The position numbers were made by a program, and so were the translations under genes. From Anoxynatronum sibiricum (GTDB lineage: Bacteria > Bacillota > Clostridia > Peptostreptococcales > Tindalliaceae): DNA of 64,000 bases. Below the pieces are notes generated by a model. That model was not told the DNA's origin, did no database searches, and was given only the letters and a program-made list of their open reading frames with translations. The stretch's first letter is position 1, and every line of letters starts with the position of its first letter. The stretch covers positions 1 to 64,000 of the forward strand of contig NZ_JBCITM010000020.1 of the NCBI RefSeq assembly GCF_039414295.1. Reading direction: 5' to 3'. Shown in pieces: positions 50,627 to 57,881 of this stretch.

Positions 50627-52291
50627 TCACTCCAACTGATGGCACAGGATGGACTGATTGTGTTCCTGCTGACCGCCAAAAGCAGCTGCCAACTCATCTG
50701 TTAGACTCACACAAAATCCTTCTGATGACAACCTGATCCTTCTCTTCAGGATCACAGGTTCCATCTCCTGAAGTAGGGGGAACCGCAGGCGATGCTGGGA
50801 TGTTTTAACGATTAGGTCAGCACCGGTGACGATGAGGTGGCACTGCAGGTCCTGAGCTGTAATAGAAAGACTTGATGGCAGCACCAAATTCATTTCCTCT
50901 ATATTAGCCTTTGCTGGCACCCCGTTGTTTCGCATCAACTGCAAGAGAGTAGAAGCTAGCTTTTCATTAATGGCCGTAGCGAAGTCGCGGGAGTAATCAT
51001 CCGCCCCGGAATGAAGGTGGGCCAGTTCGTGGAGAAGGGTGCCCAGGGTGGCAGAGAGGCCTTTTTCCAGCTGGCTTCTTTTAATCCCGATGGTGCGGGT
51101 TTCCGGCAGGTACAGGCCGGTGATGTCATCTGAATCATGGTAGTGGGAAAAGACCCGGATCTCCCCGTCACATTCCCAATGGATGGCCGCAGCGCATTCT
51201 TTTGCCTGTTTTAAAAGCTCTTTTTCTTGATGTGTCAGTTCACCGGGACTCACCCACTGGATTTTATAGTCTTCTCTGAGTTTTTCCACGTCTTCAGGGA
51301 CCCCGGCGTCTTTCAAGATACGGTGAATTTGAGACTGCAGCTTGAGCGGTTGATAACCCAGCACCTGTGCTTCCAGGGAGGCCAGTTCATTGGTGGATAA
51401 CACCGCTTTTTGACCGAATAGGGAGTGGAAGGCCGCCGCCCATTTTTCACTCTGCGTCGTATACAGATAAGGCTTAAATTCGATGAGGGGCCGCCACACC
51501 TCCTCCTCCATGGCGGCCACACCAATAATGGCTTTGATGATCTCCTCCTGGTCTGTGTGCCGAAGGAGACTGCCCACCTGGTCTGCCAGTTCACTGGTGT
51601 CCATTAAATCTCGATCCCGGTTCAGCTTCTCCATGGAAACCCCGTAATCAAACAAAGCCTCCACCTCTTTGATAAAGACCCCTTTATTGTAGACCCGGCC
51701 CAGGTGTTCCTGTTTGCAACGGGGATAGACACTGCCAGTATCACTTTGCCATAGTGGAGTCACTGTACTGTAGGGAAGAAAGTAGTGGCCCAGCTGCTCG
51801 ATGATACTTCGCAGCTTATCTGTTGTCTGGAGCTGAACAAAAGAGCCTTGTGCCGGCACTGCTGTTTCATAGACCCTGTAAAACAACACCCTTTGACATT
51901 CCAGTTCCTTTTCAAAGGGCTGGATAAGCCAGTTCTGGCTGCCTAATGTGACATCTAACCCCAACCGCAGGCAGGTGAGGAGCGCCATCTTCGTGCCTTC
52001 TCCGAACTGACCGATGGATTCACTGTCTGTTTTCTTAGATGATGCACCGATGCGCTTGGCTAGGACAATCCCGTAGCCCTCCCCGTCATCACTGATGGTG
52101 ATGGCGTCAACTGTCGATTGGATACTGATCCGGTCCTTGTCACCGCCCACACTGTCCAGGGCATTAGAGATAAACTCCCGCAGGATGTGCCATTCTACCC
52201 AGCTGTCATTCTCATAATCCAGGGTTAAATTCACATCGAACTCTTCCTTGAAAAGGTATTCTCTTTCATTGATGACTAAGCTGGTTAACAT
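50627..52291 (-). CDS. GHKL-type ATPase fused to HEXXH metallopeptidase-like domain
   Basis: About 554 residues from ATG 52291 (AAAGGAGG upstream). The N-terminal GHKL ATPase has the N-box EFISNALDSVGG, G1 SDDGEGYG and lid/G2 GQFGEGTKMALL. A central helical region spans ~230-380. Near 420, TLLHELAHLHSGADDYSRDF is an HEXXH zinc-protease motif with a following acidic residue and a plausible third ligand. The C-terminal ~120 residues are beta-rich. ATP-driven conformational change coupled to proteolysis or chaperone-like activity is inferred. Found in plasmid/phage recombination operons; it precedes the annealing-protein gene's relatives and shares their strand. Confidence 0.72.
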   Translation of the reverse strand: MLTSLVINEREYLFKEEFDVNLTLDYENDSWVEWHILREFISNALDSVGGDKDRISIQSTVDAITISDDGEGYGIVLAKRIGASSKKTDSESIGQFGEGTKMALLTCLRLGLDVTLGSQNWLIQPFEKELECQRVLFYRVYETAVPAQGSFVQLQTTDKLRSIIEQLGHYFLPYSTVTPLWQSDTGSVYPRCKQEHLGRVYNKGVFIKEVEALFDYGVSMEKLNRDRDLMDTSELADQVGSLLRHTDQEEIIKAIIGVAAMEEEVWRPLIEFKPYLYTTQSEKWAAAFHSLFGQKAVLSTNELASLEAQVLGYQPLKLQSQIHRILKDAGVPEDVEKLREDYKIQWVSPGELTHQEKELLKQAKECAAAIHWECDGEIRVFSHYHDSDDITGLYLPETRTIGIKRSQLEKGLSATLGTLLHELAHLHSGADDYSRDFATAINEKLASTLLQLMRNNGVPAKANIEEMNLVLPSSLSITAQDLQCHLIVTGADLIVKTSQHRLRFPLLQEMEPVILKRRIRLSSEGFCVSLTDELAAAFGGQQEHNQSILCHQLE

Positions 52292-52386
52292 TAATATTTC
52301 CTCCTTTAAGGGTTCAAAAAATGAAAAAAAGAGCAGTCCTGTTGAAGGCTGCTCTTTCCATGATCGCGAACAAATAGAGTGGATGC

Positions 52387-53208
52387 TCATGAAGCTTCCT
52401 GCATGGACAGCAGATGGCGAATCAGCTGTGTGGCCTGACTCTTTGACAACGCAAATGTATGCTCAACCCCAAAGTCTTTTTTTAGCAGCAATTGAGCATC
52501 ATCTTTACTGAAGTTTAGCGCTTTGCCCAAGCGCTGTATTTTTAGAATCTGAGGCTTGGTGATAGGTTCATCTTTTGTTTCCTTGGAACGAATGGATGAC
52601 AGTACTCTAAGGTCTTCTAAGTCTTGGGTAAATAGGTTACTGGAACGAGTAGCAGACAAGACAGCATCTACCAATGCCCGTTTCTTGGCCATCTTCATGA
52701 TGGTGTTCACCAGGGTGTAGGGGTCCTGGCTGGCATATTTCTTTTCCCAGGTATTGCAGCTGCCAATGCCTTCCGCCTCCACAAACCCTGTCCGTTTGCT
52801 GGTGAGCCTGACTTTTACTTCGAAATGGAAAATACCTTTCTCCCAATCTTCCAGACGATTGATTACTTCCACTTCTTTAGAGAAGCCGAATATGTCGCAA
52901 AGTTTTTCTGCTCCAGGCTTCAAAAGTGTGGGTTTCTGGCAGCCTGGGATTTTTCCGTAGTCCTGACCTTCCACCATCATTTCAGCAACAAAAGTTTGAA
53001 GCATTCTGATTCGTTCTCGGGCCTCCTCTAAAGTGATAGCAAGTGTTGGAAGTATTTGAGATGATACAAGAGGCTGTAATTCCATGCAAGCTCCTTGCTG
53101 ATCTTTTTGCTCATCGTCTAACCTTAATAGATCCTGCCTTTCATTTTCCAATACGATGCCTTTGGTCGCCACCTGTTCCTGTAGCTTATCGATCAGCTTT
53201 TTAGACAT
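52387..53208 (-). CDS. Phage/plasmid single-strand annealing-like protein
   Basis: 273 residues. The core MVEGQDYGKIPGCQKPTLLK, PGAEKLCDIFGFSKEVEVIN, FHFEVKVRLTSKRTG, and SQDPYTLVNTIMKMAKKRAL matches a family of phage/plasmid recombinases related to ERF/Sak-type annealing proteins. A C-terminal extension (KPQILKIQRLGKALNFSKDD) may bind partners. It would anneal complementary single strands made by the YqaJ-type exonuclease encoded 52 bp upstream. The family call is good; biochemical class is inferred. Confidence 0.68.
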   Translation of the reverse strand: MSKKLIDKLQEQVATKGIVLENERQDLLRLDDEQKDQQGACMELQPLVSSQILPTLAITLEEARERIRMLQTFVAEMMVEGQDYGKIPGCQKPTLLKPGAEKLCDIFGFSKEVEVINRLEDWEKGIFHFEVKVRLTSKRTGFVEAEGIGSCNTWEKKYASQDPYTLVNTIMKMAKKRALVDAVLSATRSSNLFTQDLEDLRVLSSIRSKETKDEPITKPQILKIQRLGKALNFSKDDAQLLLKKDFGVEHTFALSKSQATQLIRHLLSMQEAS

Positions 53209-53260
53209 AAAAATACCGCTTGCTCAGAAGAGAGCAGGCGGAGCCACCTCCTTTCAGTGC

Positions 53261-54202
53261 TTATTTTGATTTGACGGTGAACCGTCTTGAAATACTAGCC
53301 TTCGTATATTCTTGTGCCAGGATAGGGTGTTTTTTCTTAAATGCCGTTGTGTCAAATCGCTCTGAACTGACCGGTGTCCATTTGATGGTACAGTGACCGT
53401 CAATGGCAGCAGTCTCATGATCCCCCATGAGAGCCTTGATCTTTGCTGCCGCTTCATCCTTCAGGTTCTTAGCTTCTTTTTCGGATGCCTGATGGGTTTC
53501 AAAGGCCTTAATCAGGTCCAGGCTATCAGCAGGAAGGATCAGGGTTTCTTTTTTGCCCCCAGGGTACAGCAGTGCCAGCAGTTCAGTTGACTGTGCCGTA
53601 GGGACAGGGGGTGACTTTGCCAGTACGTGATTTGTCCAAAAATGCATCTCCAGAGCCATTAGGTGTTGGATCATCTCGTTGTCCCGTTGGATGCGTTTGT
53701 ACTGGAATTCATTACCACCTATAAGGACAGCAATGTAGGCGTAGTCATATCCGGTCACATTCAAATAGTGCTGGACTTGAAGCATATAAGCATCCGGTAC
53801 CTTGTCACCCTCCCATTCACATTTTGAGAAAGCGTTGGCAGTTTTAGCCTCAAAGACTCCCACATGACCTTCATCATCAATCACAATGCCATCTAGATTA
53901 GCCAAGAGATAAGGCACTTCAGGATGCTGAAGAATGACTGGCAATGGTTCTACTCGCAAGCCGCTGCGCTTCATAAATTCTGATATAACGACATTTTCAA
54001 GGGTACTGCCCCAATAAAGCGCCTCATTGGTTTCAAAGGGTTGCCCCTTATCAGTTTTGTCCATATAGACACTGAAAGGGTCTTTCCATCGACTGACTCC
54101 AGCGATGGCTGCAGCATCAGACCCTCCAATTCCAGATCTTCTATGGCACAGCCATTCTTCATGCGTCAATCCGTTTGTGTGAACGAGTATTGTTGCATTC
54201 AT
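53261..54202 (-). CDS. YqaJ-type viral recombinase exonuclease
   Basis: 313 residues. YqaJ/lambda-exonuclease PD-(D/E)XK fold: WLCHRRSGIGGSDAAAIAGV, ALYWGSTLENVVISEF, LANLDGIVIDD then VGVFEAKTANAF (the DxnExK triad), and MLQVQHYLNVTGYDYAYIAV with the conserved Gln. A ~110-residue C-terminal tail is helical. Digests duplex ends to give single strands for the neighbouring annealing protein. Its ATG overlaps the stop of a tiny upstream gene (ATGA). Confidence 0.86.
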   Translation of the reverse strand: MNATILVHTNGLTHEEWLCHRRSGIGGSDAAAIAGVSRWKDPFSVYMDKTDKGQPFETNEALYWGSTLENVVISEFMKRSGLRVEPLPVILQHPEVPYLLANLDGIVIDDEGHVGVFEAKTANAFSKCEWEGDKVPDAYMLQVQHYLNVTGYDYAYIAVLIGGNEFQYKRIQRDNEMIQHLMALEMHFWTNHVLAKSPPVPTAQSTELLALLYPGGKKETLILPADSLDLIKAFETHQASEKEAKNLKDEAAAKIKALMGDHETAAIDGHCTIKWTPVSSERFDTTAFKKKHPILAQEYTKASISRRFTVKSK

Positions 54203-54372
54203 TTCATTATCGCCTTCTTTCCGTCAGTGATATTCCAAGACAGTAGGTTAAAACAAGGAGCCTTACAATGCAACATCTCCAATGCCTCTGTGAGGTTGGC
54301 AGCTTCAAGGGAAAGAGTTAAAGAAACAGGGGTACGGCTAGTTTCGGTTAGAGTAAAATGAAAAATAAGCAA
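54199..54372 (-). CDS. Tiny uncharacterised protein, coupled to the exonuclease gene
   Basis: 57 residues, TTG start at 54372 with AGGAGG 8 bases upstream; stop overlaps the exonuclease start (ATGA). The sequence MLIFHFTLTETSRTPVSLTL then EAANLTEALEMLHCKAPCFN looks like a compact alpha/beta domain. The strong ribosome-binding site and coupling support a real gene. Confidence 0.65.
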   Translation of the reverse strand: MLIFHFTLTETSRTPVSLTLSLEAANLTEALEMLHCKAPCFNLLSWNITDGKKAIMK

Positions 54373-54400
54373 GGTTATAACCTCCTAACAAGATGCTGGT

Positions 54401-54571
54401 CTAGAGAGTATCATCTAAAAGACGGATTGATCTGACACCGATCCAAACAGCATCAGGGTGCTTGTCGTAGAATAACTGGATTGCCTCTAAGGGACTGTTC
54501 ACCTTGGCAGAAAACTGGTGCGCTTCCTTGGCGTGGGGTTGCTCACGATAGCTGATCTTAATCCTAAGCAT
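54401..54571 (-). CDS. Tiny uncharacterised protein in recombination operon
   Basis: 56 residues from ATG 54571 (GAGGTGAACACC upstream): MLRIKISYREQPHAKEAHQF, EAIQLFYDKHPDAVWIGVRS. It is 28 bp upstream of the next tiny gene on the same strand. Its beta-alpha-beta layout resembles that neighbour, so the two may be related. Confidence 0.6.
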   Translation of the reverse strand: MLRIKISYREQPHAKEAHQFSAKVNSPLEAIQLFYDKHPDAVWIGVRSIRLLDDTL

Positions 54572-54626
54572 GGTGTTCACCTCATTTCATCAAAATTGAA
54601 AAAGAGCCAGGTCAGAAAAAAGCTCT

Positions 54627-55430
54627 TTAAGCAGCTGCTAATTCCAGGATCCCTGTCACCACTTGTTCCACTTCACTAAGGACCTTCATAATGGCTTTAA
54701 GAACATCTTGGTGACCCATCTTAGCAGTGTAATGCTTGATGTATGCGTATGACTGCTGCTGGAAACCACTGATCCCCTGGATTTCGCACAGCACGGAAGC
54801 ACTTAGTTCCGCCACAATCTCCTGGAGGGGGTCCTGGCCGCCCTTTAAAGGGGCCATCCGGTCATGCATGGCGTGGGACAGCTCGTGGAAATAAACAGCG
54901 GCATCTTCAGCAGACAGCGTGATGGATTTGTTCCGGGAACTGTAGGAACCTAAACGGTTACCGATCAAGGGTGCGAATTTCACCGTAATACCCAACTTAG
55001 CCGCCACTTCGTAAAGAGGCGGCAGCTGGTCCGGCGTGTAATCCGGCTGACCGGGCAGGGGCTTTCCGTCCGTATCCTCAAAGCGAAACACGGGGATAGC
55101 CCGAAAACCAAAAATCAGTGTCTTTTCTTCCTGAGTGGTCTTATCCTGGATTTTCTTTGTCAGGGGTGCCAGGATATGGATGGCGGCAGCCCCTTTTTTG
55201 ACGTGCCGCCCCGCCTCCTGCCACTGTTTAAACCCACGGGCGTCAAAGCTGCCGCCGGCAAGCATCAAGACCTGGTTGCCGATACTCCAGTTGTCAGATG
55301 GTTTCAAATGACCTGCCTGGCGGCGGATGAGGGTAAAGCCCACAGCCTGTGGTATGGCCCCTGTCTGAAACATCTCCAGCAGCTTATTCGATGCTTCCTT
55401 AAAGATTTCTTCCTTCGATTTTTTAGCCAT
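54627..55430 (-). CDS. ArdC-like antirestriction protein
   Basis: About 267 residues from ATG 55430 (AGGAGA 7 bases upstream). The N-terminal ~125 residues match the ArdC-type ssDNA-binding domain (PSDNWSIGNQVLMLAGG, ARGFKQWQEAGRHVKKGAAA, FGFRAIPVFRFEDT). The C-terminal metallopeptidase domain has YFHELSHAMHDRM near 185 and the downstream glutamate in EIVAELSASVLCE. ArdC-family proteins protect incoming plasmid DNA from restriction. Notable because the same window carries a type I restriction system. Confidence 0.82.
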   Translation of the reverse strand: MAKKSKEEIFKEASNKLLEMFQTGAIPQAVGFTLIRRQAGHLKPSDNWSIGNQVLMLAGGSFDARGFKQWQEAGRHVKKGAAAIHILAPLTKKIQDKTTQEEKTLIFGFRAIPVFRFEDTDGKPLPGQPDYTPDQLPPLYEVAAKLGITVKFAPLIGNRLGSYSSRNKSITLSAEDAAVYFHELSHAMHDRMAPLKGGQDPLQEIVAELSASVLCEIQGISGFQQQSYAYIKHYTAKMGHQDVLKAIMKVLSEVEQVVTGILELAAA

Positions 55431-55528
55431 GATCATTTCTCCTTTCCACGGTGTTGGGTACAAGGTGGACCAAAAGTATGTTTTCGGGAAAGCGTCCATG
55501 GGACAGTGAAAAAAGGCCTTCGCAGGCC

Positions 55529-56158
55529 TTAAAATTCCACTGCCCCTTCCTCCCGCAAGCTGGCAAAATGGCTGCCGGCAAGGATGATGTGATCCAAGAC
55601 AGAAATGCCCATGAGTTGACCGGCATCAACCAGACGCTTGGTGATGGCCAGGTCTTCCTTGGAAGGAGAAGGGTCACCGGAAGGGTGGTTGTGCACACAG
55701 ATCAGGGCGGAAGCACTCTTTTTGATGGCGGTTTTGAACACTTCCCGGGGATGGACAATGCTGGCGTTTAGGCTGCCCACACTGACGATTTCTTTATGGA
55801 TCACCATGTGTTTGGTGTTCATCAAGAGGATGAGAAACATTTCTTTCTGGGCGTACTTCAGGTCAGCACGGACAAAGGCCACCACATCGTCCGGGTTTTT
55901 AATCCGGGGGGCAGTTGCCAGGTCGGCTTGGTGAAGCCGCCTGGAAAGCTCCCACACCACCTTGATCAACCGGGCTTTTTGCTGCCCCACTCCTTTGATG
56001 CGGCACAGTTCTTCTAGCTCGGCATGGACAAAAAGATCTGTTAGGCTCTGATGGCGGCTCAAGAGTTCCTGGACAGTGCCATCACCTTCTTTTTCTCGGA
56101 TCAACATTCGAAGGAGGGCTTCATCGGATAACGTGTCAAGACATGGGTAAGGTCTCAT
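55529..56158 (-). CDS. radC: RadC family JAB-domain protein
   Basis: 209 residues. Helix-hairpin-helix-like N-terminus (ELCRIKGVGQQKARLIKVVW), then the JAB metalloprotease-like domain with VGSLNASIVHPREVFKTAIK, ICVHNHPSGDPSPSKEDLAI (JAMM HxHPSGxxxxSxxD near 159) and ISVLDHIILAG. Full length. RadC proteins are frequent on plasmids and genomic islands; the repair role is disputed, and DNA-processing or recombination functions are suspected. Confidence 0.9.
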   Translation of the reverse strand: MRPYPCLDTLSDEALLRMLIREKEGDGTVQELLSRHQSLTDLFVHAELEELCRIKGVGQQKARLIKVVWELSRRLHQADLATAPRIKNPDDVVAFVRADLKYAQKEMFLILLMNTKHMVIHKEIVSVGSLNASIVHPREVFKTAIKKSASALICVHNHPSGDPSPSKEDLAITKRLVDAGQLMGISVLDHIILAGSHFASLREEGAVEF

Positions 56159-56222
56159 GGCAAACTCCTTTCACAGCGGGATGGACAGGGGGAACACAGA
56201 TATTTGCTCCCCCAGCAACGTC

Positions 56223-56253
56223 AAAAAACCCCCGCTGTGCTGGACAGCGGGGG
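56223..56253 (-). terminator. Intrinsic terminator upstream of radC
   Basis: CCCCCGCTGT/ACAGCGGGGG stem with a 5-base loop. The minus-strand reading ends in TTTTTT. It ends transcripts from the Mor-like/small membrane protein genes before radC. Confidence 0.8.
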
Positions 56254-56358
56254 GGGGGTAGCTACCGATCGACTCGGTACTGTGATAATGATATATGGTT
56301 ATAATAAACGACTTTTGCGTTTGGAAAAGAAGAAGAAGGGGGTGTGGTGTTAGAAAGA

Positions 56359-56507
56359 GTGGGCAGGTGGTCGTCCCTTGGTTTGCCCACCAAAAAAAGC
56401 CAGTAAAGCACCTAAAAGCCTGGCATAAGGGGGTTTTCTTACAAGGTGCCCACCTGCCCCCTATTTAAAAGCAGATGGGAATAGGGAGTTTGGTGGGCGG
56501 GGGGCAC
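56359..56507. repeat. Dispersed GGTGGGCAGG-type motif cluster (four copies)
   Basis: GTGGGCAGGTGG (56359-56370), TTTGCCCACC (56382-56391), GGTGCCCACCTGCCCCCT (56445-56462) and GGTGGGCGGGGGGCAC (56492-56507) lie in both orientations in the ~350-bp gap between radC and the small membrane gene. The same motif recurs at 61443-61591. Candidate binding sites of a plasmid regulator or G-rich structures. No gene is visible in this gap. Confidence 0.6.
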
Positions 56508-56668
56508 TAGGAGCCAAAAATTTGCATAAGGATCACAAAAGACATGACAAAGAAGAACGAAAACAACAGGGCAATTTTACCGAAGCCAAAATAATAGATC
56601 CGGAACATCTTATTCACGGCACCGAACATGACGGATGCCATGATAAAGGCTAAAACGATGTAAAACAT
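56507..56668 (-). CDS. Tiny two-helix membrane protein
   Basis: 53 residues, ATG 56668 preceded by GGAGGGG. MFYIVLAFIMASVMFGAVNK and IALLFSFFFVMSFVILMQIF form two membrane helices separated by a basic, aromatic loop (MFRIYYFGFGK). Its length and hydrophobicity recall small toxin-like or phage/plasmid accessory proteins; function unknown. It is 19 bp downstream of the Mor-like gene. Confidence 0.65.
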   Translation of the reverse strand: MFYIVLAFIMASVMFGAVNKMFRIYYFGFGKIALLFSFFFVMSFVILMQIFGS

Positions 56669-56687
56669 AGTGGACCCCTCCTTTCCA

Positions 56688-56942
56688 TTATTTTTCTTCC
56701 AACATTTTGCGGATCCAGCGTTCGGAGTAATGGTATTTCTGAGCCAATGCTTTCACATTGGACCCATTATACTCCTTTTTGATTTGAGCAAAGGTATGCT
56801 CCCGGTCATAAAGGCGGACCGGGTAAGTGATCTGCAGCCCTTTGAAATGTTGGTAAAACCGTGTGGCGGTGTCTTCATCAAACACCTCAGCGATTTCTCG
56901 GTAGATGTCGTTCAGGTAAGAGTATTTTGAGGGAGGCTTCAT
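56688..56942 (-). CDS. Mor-like transcription activator
   Basis: 84 residues from ATG 56942. YLNDIYREIAEVFDEDTATR, FKGLQITYPVRLY, and the HTH NVKALAQKYHYSERWIRKML match the Mu Mor (middle operon regulator) family, which activates transcription at atypical promoters. Slightly shorter than Mu Mor (129 residues) but with both the dimerisation and HTH parts. It is a candidate binder of the GGTGGGCAGG motifs that lie nearby and 5 kb away. Confidence 0.75.
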   Translation of the reverse strand: MKPPSKYSYLNDIYREIAEVFDEDTATRFYQHFKGLQITYPVRLYDREHTFAQIKKEYNGSNVKALAQKYHYSERWIRKMLEEK

Positions 56943-57088
56943 GGACAGCACGCCTTTCTATCTATGTTAAAACCTGTCTGTTACGAACCCAAAAACCGTT
57001 TTTGGGATGGAACGGAATGGCCCATGCCTAGTTTCCATGATAAGAAAAACAGATTGAATTATCTTTTGAATAATTCAATGTAAAAGAC

Positions 57089-57126
57089 AAAGAAAAACAG
57101 CTTCCAGTGTGGACCTGGAAGCTGTT
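57089..57126 (-). terminator. Intrinsic terminator upstream of the Mor-like gene
   Basis: AACAGCTTCCAG/CTGGAAGCTGTT, a 12-bp perfect stem with 7-base loop, continues on the minus strand as TTTTCTTTG. It probably ends the primase/helicase transcript. Confidence 0.8.
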
Positions 57127-57881
57127 GGATGAATCGATTCATGGTGATAATATATGCTTGAAAATGGATACTTTAGCATTTCGCGACAGACAACCGCGAA
57201 GAATTTTACATGCAAGGCGGGTTCTCCCTCAATAGGGTGCTTGCACAACCTCCTATTCTACCTGGCGGGCGACCCCGCATGTGGTCCTGACGAATGACCG
57301 GCCATTTCGTCATGAGCGCCAACAGGCGTCCAGGAGCGTCCAAAGGAGGTTTTCCTTTGGAAAGGGCAAAGCCCACACCCGCTTTGGACACAGATATGAC
57401 ATGCAAATGAACGAAATCGCCGGGAGGTTTTTGCTGGATGGTAATTCTCCTGTAATGGGTCATCATTTTATCAGAGCACAAGGGATGACTGAAAGCTGTC
57501 GCTGGATCTGGGTTGAATAACGGCACGGGTGTTGTTCCTGGATGACCATGGACTGGCAGGCTATTCAAAATAAGGAATGTGCATCGGCAAAGTAAAAAAA
57601 CTACGGGAAGATGACAGTGGGGACACACATCATGAAAGTGGTGGGAAAGCGAATCCAATTAGGATGGATTTCGCCGATCCGAAGCGTTTTCTAGCAATCA
57701 CCCTTACGTGAAAAAGATAGACGGTCGTGATTAGCATGGAAAGGTCGATGATGTATGGACTTGGTTGATTATCTGAATGTTACTTGGCTTATTAAAAAGT
57801 ATTTCCTCCCATCAAAACCCTGAAAGAGACAAGGGACTGTGTCGATTCATCGTAGGTGGAGACAAAAGGGGAAACAGGTGA
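57127..57881. other. Long untranslated-looking region downstream of the primase/helicase gene
   Basis: About 750 bp. Open frames exist on both strands over 57206-57658 but lack ribosome-binding sites and recognisable motifs. A compact hairpin CCAAAGGA/TCCTTTGG lies at 57340-57360 inside a GC-rich segment, compatible with a structured RNA. Nothing else can be supported. Confidence 0.4.

Noticed and set aside
57206..57658. 150-codon minus-strand frame and an overlapping 79-codon plus-strand frame
   Set aside because: Both overlap a hairpin-containing GC-rich region and lack start signals; neither has a conserved motif.
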